Source: Eukaryota sp. TZLM1-RC (taxonomy: Eukaryota > Metamonada: BaSk clade). Taken from it: a stretch of 64,000 nt of DNA. The stretch lies in contig JAUPSS010000006.1 of NCBI GenBank assembly GCA_040285825.1, positions 558,001 through 622,000 of the forward strand. Reading direction: 5' to 3'. A program made the position numbers and the translations under genes. Position 1 is the stretch's first letter. Each line of letters starts with the position of its first letter. Below the pieces are notes generated by a model. The model did not search any database. It saw only the letters and a list, made by a program, of their open reading frames with translations, and was not told where the DNA came from. Positions 32,601-44,499 of the stretch are shown piece by piece.

Positions 32601-34620
32601 TCTTCCTCACTGGTAAGTATACCCTTCAAGAGCTACTTGATTGTGTTACTTCTGCTGTTGCTGTGCCTGGTGTCGTTGCGGTTCTAGATACCAACGATGA
32701 GCCCATGGCTGCTGAGTGGACATCCACTCAAGACCAGCATGCACAAGGTGCCGCTAATATGCTAACCGTGTGTTCTAATGGCTTTTCTCACATCAGCAGC
32801 CCATTTGCCCTCCCTCGCCTCCTTGACCAGGACTCTCCCCTGTAGCGGATTGGTCTGACGCTGAAGTCAATTTATTTGAATTTTCATCTTCTCAATCTTT
32901 GGGAGAGCAAACTGGAGGTGTTTCTCCTTGTTCACAACATAATCAACATAGATGTAAGATATGCAGATCCAACCAACAATGTCTCAACCATCTTCTTAAT
33001 CATAAGGAAGATGAGTATTTGTATCTCAATGATCCTAATCCTCCCACTAAGTCTGATATAGATTGCATTTGGTGTCAATACAATTCTGACAAATCTCTTT
33101 TTGATCAATAAATCAACTTTTTAAAGCTAGAAAAATTAGAAAATTAGAAACTAATTTTTTATTTCAAAAGTAAAACAACTACTGTAAAAATAAACTATTT
33201 AAACGTCGTCTTGGAGACTTGATTCCCCCGATCAATATTGAATATATAAATATTGAATATATCAATTTGGAATATATAAATATGGAATATTTGGGAAAAT
33301 ACATAACAGAAACAGAGGTCAAGAGGAGAGACAAACAATGACTTCAAGCTCATACCCAAGGCATTAGCTATATTTTTGAGTTTGTTAAAAACCAATCCAA
33401 TAAAGAAGCAGTCTATGAACCTGCATCTGAACCTGTGGCTGAACCCAACTTCTGCGACTTGCAAAAAAATAAGTTGTTAGTGAGTGATAAACAACTTGAT
33501 TTTTCAACCTGTGGAGAGTCCTTGGCTGGCTGGTAAGAGATCCAAAGGGGAACTTGATTACCACGAAACCACTCGAAATAGAAAACATACATTGCAAGCC
33601 AAGGTTGAACGGCCACGACCTCGTTAGAACCCAAAAGCTATTGAGTGGCAGGCACCTGATGACCAAACGGAAATGGTGTTCTGGGCCATCGACCTCAACC
33701 ACTCAAATCTATGTGATTCCAGTATTGGAACACGTTCAGGCCCGGCCGAATCCCGACAGAAGTCCCCTTCTCTCTTATGTGGATTGACCATCCAAAACCA
33801 ACTGGAGCTAGCCTTTCCTCCAATCTTTAGGAAATACGAACAAACATATCTTGCTAGTTTGAAGCCTATTTTTTCCTTTTCTGAAAATTTTGAACTTTTT
33901 TTACAACAAAAAACACATCAAAAACACTATGAAAGAACCCTAACTTATTTTTCACTGTGCCGAATTTTGCTATTAAACAGACTAAAAATTCATCGACTCA
34001 TGGCAGAACAAATAGCAAGATGCTAGTTTTAAAATAAATATGAAGCTTTTTTTGGAAAATAGTAGCTCTGCCGCATTTAAGCCTTTCTTCTACCCCACAA
34101 CATTAAGAAACAAATAAAAACATTAAACATAAATAAAAATGAATTAATTCTTTGAGGAACAAAAGGAACCCACCAATTAATTCAAAGATTTAATTTAGCC
34201 AATCGCATCAGCCCTAATATTTTTTAGGGGAATTGTTTACGCAGAATTTTTGCTCGCAATTGATCAATTCTGGCTACAATGAAAACACTTTGATTCTTCT
34301 ACCCTACAATGATGCATTTCATCTATCAAATTTGATTGTATCTGTTGACAAACAATTTACTACTGGTCAAAATTGGGTACTTGTTACACTTTGGATCAAA
34401 TCCAGAACAGTAAATGTTGTTCTTTTTGATAGTCTCCGTCATAATGAAGAACAACATCAAAAGATTAATTCAATAGTTTTGAAAAAACTTAAAATCAATA
34501 TCAGTCAGAATTTGTCTGAATTCTTTAATCTAATTTGTACCATTGTGGAATATTCACCATACTGTTTGCAAATAGAATGAACAGTTTGTTTTTATCAAAT
34601 CAGCTCAATTCAATTGATTG
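32600..34620 (+). mobile_element. Possible 5' half of a LINE: zinc finger and Ulp1-like protease relics
   Basis: A plus-strand frame ending at 33111 contains 'HRCKICRSNQQCLNHLLNH', a C2H2-like finger of the type found at the N-terminus of restriction-like-endonuclease LINEs, followed by 'CIWCQYN'. A later frame (34233-34580) contains 'LILLPYNDAFHL', 'NWVLVTLWIKSRTVNVVLFD' and 'SLRHNEEQHQKI', which resembles the Ulp1/C48 cysteine protease core (HW...DSL) with Asn where the catalytic His normally is; downstream, near 34560-34610, 'YCLQ' and 'TVCFYQ' sit where the Gln and Cys would be. NeSL-like LINEs carry such a protease. The link to the RT copy A just upstream is inference. The middle part, 33540-34026, has frames I do not recognise. 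Confidence 0.4.
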
Positions 34621-35384
34621 AGCTCAGAATTAAACGTTTTGCCAATCAAGACAAAAGATGGGTTTTTAACTGTGTTGACAATGAACAAAAATCATTTGAG
34701 ACATATAAATGCTCTTCTTTACAAAAAACATCAGAAAAAGGAAAGCTGAGCTGATGTATTAAGCACACCTCTGAAACATTTAAAAACACTTTTTAATGAG
34801 AATCCGCTGACTTCATATAAATACCCTTCAATGACACCATCAAATGTCAAAACACAATTTACTCTCAGAATTTTACATTTTGATATTGAAGCTTTGGTGT
34901 TGGGTAAAAAGCTCAGCCTCTGCGGCCGCTGATTCATCTGAAACCCCAAGGTACAAGAAGCTGTTTCAAATGAATACGAACAGATTGACTAAATCAGACC
35001 AGTTGAATGATGTTCTTTTTATATAATCACAGATCAGAATCCGCAATTTCAGATGCCGCCGTGGGAAACGCCCCGGTGACACTGAGTGGCAGATCAGCAT
35101 TTCAGGATTATCACAGTGGTGTGTAATCTCCCGGGATGAAGAAACTGCCAGTGATACATATTCAGTTGGACTGTCCTTGGAGGATTGGACACCTCAGCCT
35201 GAATATAAAAATAACAATAATAGCAAGCTCGATCAACCTTCTGTCACAACTGCCATTGATACCAAACCAATGCCATCTTAGTGTACGTATATCGTTCTCA
35301 TCCCACCAAAAAGCAACACGGGTAAATGTTTGTTTGATAAATAATGGGTATGAAGTGAATCACAATGAAACTGAATTAATTATA
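34621..35384. other. No recognised gene
   Basis: Only short frames; possibly the continuation of the LINE relic upstream. Confidence 0.35.
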
Positions 35385-35435
35385 TTGAGGTAAAAGAATA
35401 AACCCTCAACTTAATTCAGAAATAAAGTTGTTTTA
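35385..35435 (+). repeat. R1 end fragment
   Basis: 'gaggtaaaagaataaaccct' and the following 30 bases match 36133-36180, the end of repeat R1 copy b. Confidence 0.5.
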
Positions 35436-35517
35436 GACTTTGTGTTGGTTTGAGTTGATTAGCACTTTGTCCTAACCTTGTTTGCCTGGCTCATCAATTG
35501 TCATCTAGTGTTCTTTA

Positions 35518-35760
35518 GTGCCTTATAGAAATTCATTCAATCTTTTTCTCAATGCTTGGCTGCAGTCTCAGAAACGTAATTTTATTAATAGAAAAGGGCT
35601 TTCTCCTTACCTTGCTTGTCGGGCTCGTCAATTAGCGTCTAACGTGGTAAAAAATTTTCAGCTTGCTCTAGCTGAAGAAGAACGAGAACACAAATCGTTC
35701 ACATTTAGTTTCACCAAAGGCAAGATTGAGTGTATATCAAAAGAAGATCCTAAAAAATAA
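35518..35760 (+). CDS. Orphan ORF, basic and helical
   Basis: 80 codons with 'NAWLQSQKRNFINRKGL', 'YLACRARQLASNVV' and a charged end 'ISKEDPKK'. Coding-like composition and no low complexity. No family recognised; it may belong to a mobile element. Confidence 0.3.
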   Translation: MPYRNSFNLFLNAWLQSQKRNFINRKGLSPYLACRARQLASNVVKNFQLALAEEEREHKSFTFSFTKGKIECISKEDPKK

Positions 35761-36134
35761 TGAAATGGATCAATACTGCCGGTTAGGGTAGAGTTAAAGT
35801 CCATTTCACAAATCGGGAGAAAAATATGAACCGCACAAAAGCGAAGAAACAACTGTGGGATCATAGTCTCAATTGTCCAAGTGATGAAGCTGATAGTGAT
35901 GAAGATAGTTAATACGATAGTATAGTTTAATAATCATGACACATGTTTTTTTGTACTTCAAAAGTCTAAAAAAATGACATAATCATTATTGTACTTTTAG
36001 TAATAATTGTTTACATTGTCGTCAGCAAAGTAATGGAGAACGCGATTCCAATCGAGATTTTTGACGGTATAATACTAATATATATAAATATATATAATAT
36101 TATATAAAAAATAAAAATAAAATAATTTTGTTGA

Positions 36135-36380
36135 GGTAAAAAAAGAAACCCTTAAATTAATTCATAAATAAAATGGTTGCAGATATTAAACCTTCAGAGA
36201 TCCAAAAACATGTAGACTATACAGACACACGTAATCAGATCTTTCTTGACCGTAACCAACCTCAAAAAGTAAAAACTGAATGATTGATGATTACTCAGTC
36301 GTTTATGTATTTATTAATTGAGACTCAAATTAAAGAGAATTACTCTCATTATTTGGTAGAGACTCCAATGAAATAGTAGT
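36135..36380 (-). repeat. Interspersed repeat R1, copy b
   Basis: Reverse-complement match to 22385-22625, including 'ctatacagacacacgtaatc' and 'gattactcagtcgtttatgt'. Confidence 0.7.
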
Positions 36381-36499
36381 AAACAAAGATCAGCGAAAAA
36401 ACACAAAATTAAAAATTAAAAATTCAAATAAACTCACACCATAAAACGCAATATTTAAGCAAATTTACCATATGTCACCATTGAATATAAATCAAAATG

Positions 36500-36922
36500 T
36501 CACTTCAGAAACATGACAATAATTATAGTCAAATTAATTTTAATTAGTAAAAAATGACCATAAGTAGCAAACACACTCACTAAATCAATAGTTGAATCAG
36601 CAATCTGGCGACAACAATCATTATCAGTAGTGATACATTTTAGCCAAAATTTGGTGTTTTTGACAAGGACTTCACTCCTGAAATCAAAAACTTTGCTTTC
36701 AACATTTTTAAATTCATCATCAGTCGTGCCCAACATTGGCATCAGTGGTAAAAATAGATTGAATTTGCAACCAACAACTACATTACCGAAATCAACATGA
36801 GAATCAGCAAGTGTAAAAATCTCAATAATAGCACATCTACTTACATCATTACCATTAGAATCAACTGAACCAACAGTTTTAACATTGGTGAAAACCAACG
36901 TTGAGTCATGTATATTATTCAA
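36500..36922 (-). CDS. Unrecognised ORF of 140 codons
   Basis: Contains 'STLVFTNVKTVGSVDSNGND', 'VESKVFDFRSEVLVKNTKFW' and 'DCCRQIADSTIDLVSVFATY', then a hydrophobic end. The balance of residues looks protein-like. No homology recognised; it may be a mobile-element gene remnant. Confidence 0.35.
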   Translation of the reverse strand: MNNIHDSTLVFTNVKTVGSVDSNGNDVSRCAIIEIFTLADSHVDFGNVVVGCKFNLFLPLMPMLGTTDDEFKNVESKVFDFRSEVLVKNTKFWLKCITTDNDCCRQIADSTIDLVSVFATYGHFLLIKINLTIIIVMFLK

Positions 36923-36929
36923 TGATTAA

Positions 36930-37858
36930 TATTAGATTCATGGTTGAAATATGGGTTGTTCAATGATTGAATTTACATAATTTCCAAAATAAATTTGAAA
37001 ACGAAAATGGTCCATTATACACAACGAAATTGTCAGTAGAAAATTAAAAACATCAGCAAAAAGTGAAAAGTCAACATGTAAACATACTTAATGACCTATG
37101 CATTGAATTAAACAAATGAAATAATAAAAGAAAACAATAACTTCAAGAATATTCCCCAATTCACCTAAACACCAAGGTTCGGGGTTCGAGTCCGACAAAC
37201 TCCCAAAAATTGATCAATCCAACTTTACATGTATTGACCCCTGGCATGGATGGATAAAGTTTAATGAAGTTACATCCACGGAATGCAAAATAAAAGATCC
37301 CATGTACGACTACTTGACGGATAGTTGAGAATATAGAGACGAAGAGGAGTGATTGTAGTGAAAGTATGAATATTAAAGGAGATCAAAAAGCATGGAAAGA
37401 CTTGAAGTGACGTCAGTATTTCCAAAGAAAAGATATGTCTGAAGTTTTCACAGCATCATTCCCGCAGGAGGATGGTGTAGAACGACAGACACCAATACCA
37501 GAACAAGATGATGTAAGGTGATGTAAGGAAAGTAGATAAAGAACAAGAACTAAACCAAGCATGAAGAGAGTTGGGTTGGCAAGGTTTCAAAGGATATCTT
37601 GACATGATATTTGTAATATTTACAGATATTATGTTTCAAACTACATTTTCCGATCAATCGTATCGGAAAAACGAATTGAATTTCCTCCAATATATCCTAT
37701 AAACCAGCTAACACTATTCAATTGAAAAAACGAACGTAATTTTAAACTATATTTTTTCGCGAAATTGAATTTGTGATACAGTTTAGGCAAATCTTTTGTT
37801 TTTCACTCAATTTTTATTTATTCCAATAAAAAACAAACCATACGACAAGGTCAAAATT
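36930..37858. other. Non-coding stretch with a tRNA-like relic
   Basis: No supported gene. A B-box-bearing block lies at 37140-37205. A short piece near 37243-37300 ('gttacatccacggaatgcaa') resembles the kinase relic at 57310-57330. Confidence 0.35.
37140..37205 (+). repeat. tRNA-like relic (Pol III B-box)
   Basis: 'AACACCAAGGTTCGGGG' followed by 'TTCGAGTCC' matches a tRNA T-loop/B box. No convincing full cloverleaf. Related to the minus-strand relic at 21270-21352. Confidence 0.35.
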
Positions 37859-38400
37859 CTATATCTTGATAACCCAAATCAACCAATGATTGGAGGTTTT
37901 TCTTTCATAAACGCATCCAAGAGACAACAAAGCTGAACATAATAAGAGAACAACACCTTTGAAAATTGAAAATATAATTCTGTTTTGCCAAGAACTCTTG
38001 TCAAATACTTTTCCAGTACGTTGTTTCATAATTTCAACAAAATCATCCAGAAAAGACAAAGCCAGAAGTCCAAGTTTGCCATGAAGGGAAACTCCAAATG
38101 GAAAGTAGACATAATGTGTATGCGAATTGGCATTCAAGGATAACAATTTTGCTTTGTATTTGTCAATTTTGACTTTTTCGGAAACAGTTAAGGAGTGCCT
38201 ATATTTTGATTGAGCCATTGGAATAAAAGAATCAATACATACATCAGTAGATCTCACATCTGTAATAATGGTAGTGCCTTCAAGACCTCAAACCATTAGA
38301 TCACCTCTATTTCGACCAAACGGCAAAGTAATGGTTCTAAATAGGAAACAATTACGCAACTCCATATCAAATATAGATTCATTGATCATAATGTTATTTG
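37859..38400 (-). mobile_element. LINE relic copy B, C-terminal domain
   Basis: Minus-strand 'NRGDLMV', 'GTTIITDVRSTDV', 'YVYFPFGVSLHGKLG' and 'KSSWQNRIIFSIFKGVV' match the last 150 residues of the LINE ORF at 60721-61989. One internal stop near 38293. Confidence 0.7.
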
Positions 38401-38449
38401 TCAGTAATAGGTGAACTATTTAACCAATGGCGATTTCAATTTATTTAAT

Positions 38450-39090
38450 ATAAACTAAGGTATTCACTAGTGAGATACTTATATTCTCATTTAATTGTTC
38501 CTGATTTGTGGTTTGTACTTTATATGAAATCTTTTACTTAAATTAATTAATTCTGGTTTATGCTTTAACGTTTTTTCTGTATTTATTTCCAAACTATTAT
38601 TTTATTATTATTAATATTATTTTTTAATTTATTCTATTGATCTGAATCAACTGTCGATTTAACAAATGTCATTGGCAATATTCCTCTTATCATTCAATTA
38701 TCATTGGTTTCTTCGTAATCGCTTACCACCAATCACTTTTTTTGAAATACACTGCTATTGTCAGGAGGTTTGACCGTCACACACTGCAGCCACCGGTAAT
38801 TTAAACTAGAAAATACTTAAAATGAATAAATTATGATGAGGTAGAATTTATTCATCAAAGAATTATTGCAGGTCTGTACATTCATTGGCTATGGATGTTT
38901 TTTCAGGGAAGCAAAAACCACTGTAAGGAAACGTTGACAAATGCTCAGTCATTCTCTTTAATAACTGATCTTCAACATCAGCATTTACACCAGATATATC
39001 ACGTACTCACTATATCTACGAGTTTTTCTGTTTACCTCAATGGGGCTAATTCATTTGTATTTATTTTTTTTATTAATTATAATTTTATTA
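38450..39090. other. AT-rich spacer
   Basis: No supported gene. Confidence 0.4.
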
Positions 39091-39095
39091 AAAAC

Positions 39096-39760
39096 CTATA
39101 AATCACCATCAAATAGATCCATCTCTCCCATAAAAACACTAGATGCAACTCGCTCATAGTGAGATCCAAGAGAAAGCAAAGCATCAGAAACCATCTTCAA
39201 CATCCCCTTAAAAATAGAAAACACAATTTTATTTTGCCAAAAGAATCTGTTGAAATTTTTGCTAGTTCTTCTCTTTACAATCATTTCAAAATCATCCAAA
39301 AAACGTAAAGCCGTTGGTGCAAGTGAACCAAAAAGTGAAAATACAAATGGATACAAATTGTATTTTGCATGCTGTAGACTGGCCAATTCGTACAAAGGTT
39401 CATTGTATTTTTTTGATTTTGAAATTTTCAGCATTTGAAAGAGGATTATGAATTCAGAATTAACAAGCCTTTCATTTGAGGCATTACAAGGATCAACAGA
39501 CATTGCATCCAATAAAATGAAGGTTCCATTTAATCCAGGTAATATTACATCACCTCTATTATTTTTATGAAAATCATTATCAGTATCAAACAGATTTCAC
39601 AACAGAGGTTCCAAAAAAGATTCAATTCTATGAGACTCACACATACAATATAACTGGTCTCTTACAGCATCATGAATCTTGCTTCTAAAAGTAGACAAAT
39701 GTTTACAATTTAACAAATGAGTAATTTTAATTTTTCGAGAACATTTACAAATTAAATTAT
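39096..39760 (-). mobile_element. LINE relic copy C, C-terminal domain
   Basis: Encodes the finger 'CKCSRKIKITHLLNCKHLS', 'KIHDAVRDQLYCMCESHRIE', 'NRGDVILPGLNGTFILLD' and 'AMSVDPCNASNE', and ends 'FWQNKIVFSIFKGML'. It is the copy closest to the ORF at 60721-61989, with one stop at about 39597. Confidence 0.75.
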
Positions 39761-39776
39761 TTATTTTGTGTTTTTG

Positions 39777-39815
39777 TTTTTCTATTTTTCTATTTTTCTA
39801 TTTTTCTAGGTAAAA
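39777..39815 (+). repeat. Short (CTATTTTT)n repeat
   Basis: Four imperfect copies of 'ctatttttt'-like units. Confidence 0.7.
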
Positions 39816-40073
39816 GGATGACCAAATTGCGGAAGAGCTACTTTCTTCTGAAAGAAGTTGAGAACCTGCAGAGTTTACAAAATTAGGAAAGTGCTCCCTC
39901 AATATAGTTTTGGTTAGCCTCATATAGTGTTTTAGGTATGGAGTACGCAAGGTCGAGCCCGGGGAGTAGCATGAGCTCCAGTGCTGGCAGAAACTGAGAT
40001 CTGGCGTTCCATGTCTTCTGGTGAGTCGAAGAACCAGTTGATAACGGTTCCCAAAGTGGTAGTTTAGACTATT

Positions 40074-40400
40074 ATGGACTTACTGATGGACTCAGTAATT
40101 AAGCTTTCCCTTAACCTTCATATTGGATTGGCCAAGCCTTCCCCAGAAAAAATTACCCTTGTATTGAGCAATATGTTTCAGACTTTGTGTGCTACAAATA
40201 CGCGGAAAGGCTTCCGCAAGATGGTGTTGGATGGTTCTTTGGCAAGAAAACATGTATGTACTGTTTCATTGATTAAAGGTCAATCTTCAGAAAAAAGAAG
40301 TGTAATGTACCTTTGCGTACCTCCGACAAAAAAGTCAAATAGACGAGCAACCACTGTGCTGTGTGTTATACGTGATTTTTTTATTTTTCTTTTATTTTAA
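40074..40400 (+). CDS. Unrecognised ORF of 108 codons
   Basis: Contains 'SPEKITLVLSNMFQTLCATN', 'RKGFRKMVLDGSLARKHVC' and 'VMYLCVPPTKKSNRRATT'. Composition is protein-like up to the hydrophobic end. No family recognised. Confidence 0.3.
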   Translation: MDLLMDSVIKLSLNLHIGLAKPSPEKITLVLSNMFQTLCATNTRKGFRKMVLDGSLARKHVCTVSLIKGQSSEKRSVMYLCVPPTKKSNRRATTVLCVIRDFFIFLLF

Positions 40401-42430
40401 CTATTCATATCTATCTTTCATGAAACAGACAATCGTTGATTTTTATACAACAAATTTCCACCATACAATTGCGAATGATTAAATATAGGGTCATCACTAT
40501 ATTTTTATTAATTTCTTTTACATTTAACTTGATTCCTTTACCTGAATTAATTACATCTAGAGCATATAGACAATTGAACTTTATTGATTTAAAAACAAAT
40601 TCAATTTTAAGCTTAATTTGCTGATTTTGAATTTGTGATGTGCTATATGCACCCACTGCCCTTCATGGATTTAGTAATCACAAGGCTATACAATACATTT
40701 GCTTACCTTGAAGGTCACTACGTATGATACTTTTGAACCAATGTTGTTTGAATCAAAAATTTGTAGACTGAGCAGACACATGTTCGTGAAGTCTTATCTA
40801 GTCTCATTACAGAAACGTACTAAAAAATGCCATAGTAGTGCAAAACATCAGATTTAAAAGTTAATTTTATTTTACATTTTATTCCATCTAATTTTAATAA
40901 ATTTATTTTCTACGAAAAAACAAAACAAAACAAACTAAAACACATTAGAAACAAATTTCTCCACGAAAACTTTTGAAGAATTCCATCTAATGTATTTTAT
41001 AATTCCTCGGTCAGAATAGGACCATTGAAAAAGGAAGTGTATGCAAATGTACGAATTTACGTATTTTCCCTTTTTTACTCCTTGAATGTCCAGTACATCC
41101 AATCAACAACTGAGTCTTACCATCACACATGTAATATAAGTCTAACGATAATACAACAAATTGATTAAAAATCTATATCGATAAAAATTGTATCTGTGTC
41201 AAGTAAATATTTGAAGCGAAAAATGTGCCATGGCTTCCTGTCAAGGTTCCTTGAAGCAGTACACAATGGTAGTGCAGTAATTGAGCCTAATTATGTGGTC
41301 AGAATTGAATTGGCAAATAATAAACTTCAAATACTTTATAAAAAATTGATAATTTTAAAGTTGAAATATAAAGACGTTAATGAATAAAGCATTTTTTTGA
41401 TCAAGTTTATCAGTCTTTTTCTTTTGAAACCCAAACTATTCAATTTGCTAGTAATAAACAGCCTTCTTGTGGAAAACTGTACCATGGAACTCTTCGCTGG
41501 CTTGAGACACAATTGCAGAGACGAGAGATTTGTAGAGATAAGAGTTGTTTCAGGTTTGTCCAAGATGTTGTCAAAATTGTATATTATGGAAGACATATCT
41601 AAGGACAGAGTGGTTTGATCAGAGCGCCAGCGGCGTTCTGATTCATTGCCAAAACGAGGCCGTACTGTGATGGACATTTGTAGGTTTCCAGATTTCATCA
41701 GAGCGGAAGAGAGGTCGACTGACTAAAGAATAAAGGTGAATGTTCAATTCATTTAAGCTGAGAAGAGTTCAAAATGAGTGGAGTGAATTGAAGTTGGTCT
41801 GGAACGAGTTTCAAAAATCACGCTAGTAAGAAACTTTCATTGTTTACACCAAGTTGATAGTGTCTAAAAGTTGTTCTTCTCTTTGATGGTGGTTGAAAGC
41901 ACAGTAGATACCATGATTGACAAGTGGGGAGACTATTCAGAGAAAAAACATGCGATATTGAAGAGCACATTTTATCCATCCCAAACTGAGGTATTTTGAG
42001 AATCACTGTTGAAGTCAGCTGATTTTATTATGAGATAAAATAAAGAAGTGGTTAATAGTTTCAGTGAAAGTATGCATATAAACCAAAAACTTCTTTGATT
42101 CTTGGTCATTCTTGTACCTATTTTGCAATTGTCGGTGAGTGTTTCCAAAAATGAAACAATGCGTACCTTATTATGTGCATAAAGTAGTTGGCAAGATTAG
42201 AATGTATTAAAAATACCAGTGTAGATAGTCACAAAAACGAATTTATTGGGCATTTGGTCAATATAGAATACAATCAATAATGTCAATAATGTTTGGGAAA
42301 ATAAATTTAAATCCCTATGTTTCGGGAAAAAATAATTAAAAAACTATCATTTATAAAACTGTTGAAAATAATTATTTCACAACACACAAAAATGATGAAC
42401 AAACCAAAGAAAACAATCATTTAGTTAAAC
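40401..42430. other. No recognised gene, one short interspersed repeat
   Basis: Frames at 41196-41387 and 41336-41698 have no recognisable domain. The repeat R2 copy lies at 40905-41010. Confidence 0.35.
40905..41010 (+). repeat. Interspersed repeat R2, copy a
   Basis: 'ttctacgaaaaaacaaaac' and 'aaactaaaacacattagaaa' match the starts of R2 copies at 60140 (+) and 57240 (-). Confidence 0.65.
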
Positions 42431-42436
42431 TATTTC

Positions 42437-42799
42437 TTACAGAAAAGCTTCTACAGTTCTATCTAAATACTGATGAAAATTATCAATCAAAAACATTTTG
42501 GCTGGATACTTCATCCACCATGGAAAATAAGAAAATTCAACTAAATATTCATTCTTGATTAGTTTAACTGATTTAATTAAACCTTGATTAATAGGTTTAG
42601 TTGGATATAGGGGTGATTTTGAAAAACTGAATTCATTTGATTTGATAAATTGAATGAATTTCAAAACAGGAAAGTTTTGTTCAGTGATATTGTCAGAAAC
42701 TGCACCATCAATTACCAATTTCTCCAAGCTGTTTAATTGTATTTGAATATTGACAGTCCTAAAACTATGATTTAAAAACACACTACTTGAACAATGCAA
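42437..42799 (-). pseudogene. Leucine-rich-repeat protein, decayed copy 2 (C-terminus)
   Basis: Contains 'IQIQLNSLEKLVIDGAVSDN', 'FPVLKFIQFIKSNEFSFS', 'LIKSVKLIKNEYLVEFSYFP' and ends 'YLDRTVEAFL'. It is a clear paralogue of 43860-44249 and 22684-23610. Upstream LRR units are missing, so it is 5' truncated. Confidence 0.6.
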
Positions 42800-43067
42800 A
42801 ACGACTTACTGGAAAGTATTTAAATGATCTTTATAAATCTAAATGCAGCTCGGCTGTTTCAAGCCAGATCTACACACATTGTTATAAAAACAATATGTCA
42901 AATCAAATCAAAATAGCAAAAATTTGATCTAATAAAAGAATACTTTTACAATTCCATGTATCCTATTTAATATAGATTTAAACATTTTCTGTTAATTACC
43001 ACTTCAAGCATATAAATCAATAGCAATGCCATCAATTAACAATAATAATTTACGACTCTAATTTTAA

Positions 43068-43390
43068 TCAAAATTTATACACATTGTCGTCTTCAACCTC
43101 CACGGCTTCTTTCCTTTCGTTTCTACAAACTAATTTTCTATTAATCTTGAGTAACTTTGGTAATGCCTTTAGAATTCTACCGCTACCTTCTAACATTTCA
43201 GTACCGACTACATCAAGCTCAATAAACGAAGTAAAAGAATTTAAATGTGATAAAGATTCAACATCGTCTATTTTTAGTCCATTTAAAGACAATGCCCTCA
43301 ACTTTGGCAATACGTGAAATATCATATTTTCCGCACATACTTAGATTAAGTTTAACCAACGACTCTGAATGTGAAGATAACGATTCTAGA
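43068..43390 (-). pseudogene. Second type of leucine-rich-repeat gene, 3' part
   Basis: The frame 43068-43325 reads 'LPKLRALSLNGLKIDDVESL', 'FTSFIELDVVG' and 'ILKALPKLLKINRKLVCRNE', ending in an acidic tail. The 'LPKLLKIN' block followed by a charged end resembles the LRR cap of SDS22/tubulin-cofactor-E-like proteins. A further LRR strand ('ESLVKLNLS') lies upstream in another frame near 43365, followed by 'GTATGT', a possible intron start, but the phases do not join cleanly. Confidence 0.4.
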
Positions 43391-43859
43391 GAGTGATTAG
43401 AAAGATGAAAAAATGAATGACGAGGAATGAGGAAGAAATGAAAGCACAGACCTGAGTTGGTTGTTCACAAAATTCAAGCAAGAGAGATTATTTAATGAAT
43501 CAGGAACAAGAGGGCAGAAAAAAGTTGGTTGTTTGAGAAATAAATGGTAGTTACCGAGTTAAGGCCACCTTGAACGAAGGTTATCAAGTTGTGAGACAAG
43601 TTGAATCTCTGTAACTTGTATCTCTGTACACTTTACATTTTGTAAAAGATATTAATATGTATTGAAATATAACCACAATAAAAACACAGTCAATAATGTA
43701 ATTCATGTGTTAGGGTAGTTAACTTAAATTCCCATTGTTTAGGGAAACAATAAATAAAAAACAAATAAAAAACAAATGATAATCACAATAAACACAAAAA
43801 ACGATGAAAAATCCAAGAAAACAATGATCAAATTTTTACTAACTTGATTCTTCAGTTCA

Positions 43860-44249
43860 ATCTAAATAATCATAAAAAATGTCAATCAAAAACCTTTTTG
43901 TTGGATACTGAATCCACAATGGAAAACAACATAATTCAAATAAATATTCATTCTTGATTAATTTAACAGATTTAATTAGACCTTAATTAATAAGTTATCT
44001 TGGAGTTAGGGGAGAATTTGACAGACTGAATTTATTTGATTTAGTAAATTGAATAAATTTCAAAGAAGGAAAGTTTTGTTCAGTCATATTGGCGGGAACA
44101 TTGCGATGAATTACCAACTCCTTCAAGCTCTTTAATTGTATTTTAATATTGAAGGTACAGCATTTTACTTCTAATTTAACAATGGATTGAGGTAAGGGTA
44201 TTTGTCCATTCAATATTCTTTCTGAAATGTGGCAATTCATCACCACCAA
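43860..44249 (-). pseudogene. Leucine-rich-repeat protein, decayed copy 3 (C-terminus)
   Basis: Contains 'GQIPLPQSIVKLEVKCC', 'IQLKSLKELVIHRNVPANM', 'FPSLKFIQFTKSNKFSLS', then two TAA codons near 43982-43996, after which the frame continues with 'GLIKSVKLIKNEYLFEL'. Compared with copy 2, one TAA stands in place of Gln in 'INQG'. Confidence 0.6.
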
Positions 44250-44499
44250 CTCTTGTCATGATGAAACATAGCTTAAATTAATAAATCCAATGCCGCAGTG
44301 TTTAACCACTGAATTCACTAGTGCAGAAAAATAAAAATAAAAAACTCTTTGCAAAAGTTTTTGCCTAGCCCTAACCATAAATATTTAGGGTACTAACCTG
44401 GCCTAAGCAAGTTTTACCAAGTGATGGCCTGGCAACTTGTGTCATATTTGCAATTTTAATCATTGGCTTAATGTTCAAGAGCTTTTACAGGATTTAATT

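Noticed and set aside
32899-33111. Stand-alone zinc-finger gene
   Set aside because: Short, frameshifted at its 5' end, and placed among LINE relics; kept only as part of a possible LINE 5' half.
2225-43996. TAA read as Gln (alternative genetic code), suggested by TAA in the ligase and LRR genes
   Set aside because: The intact host genes end with TAA (RPLP1) or TAG (formin, papain-like) at exactly the expected family ends and contain no internal stops; CAA to TAA changes are common in pseudogenes.
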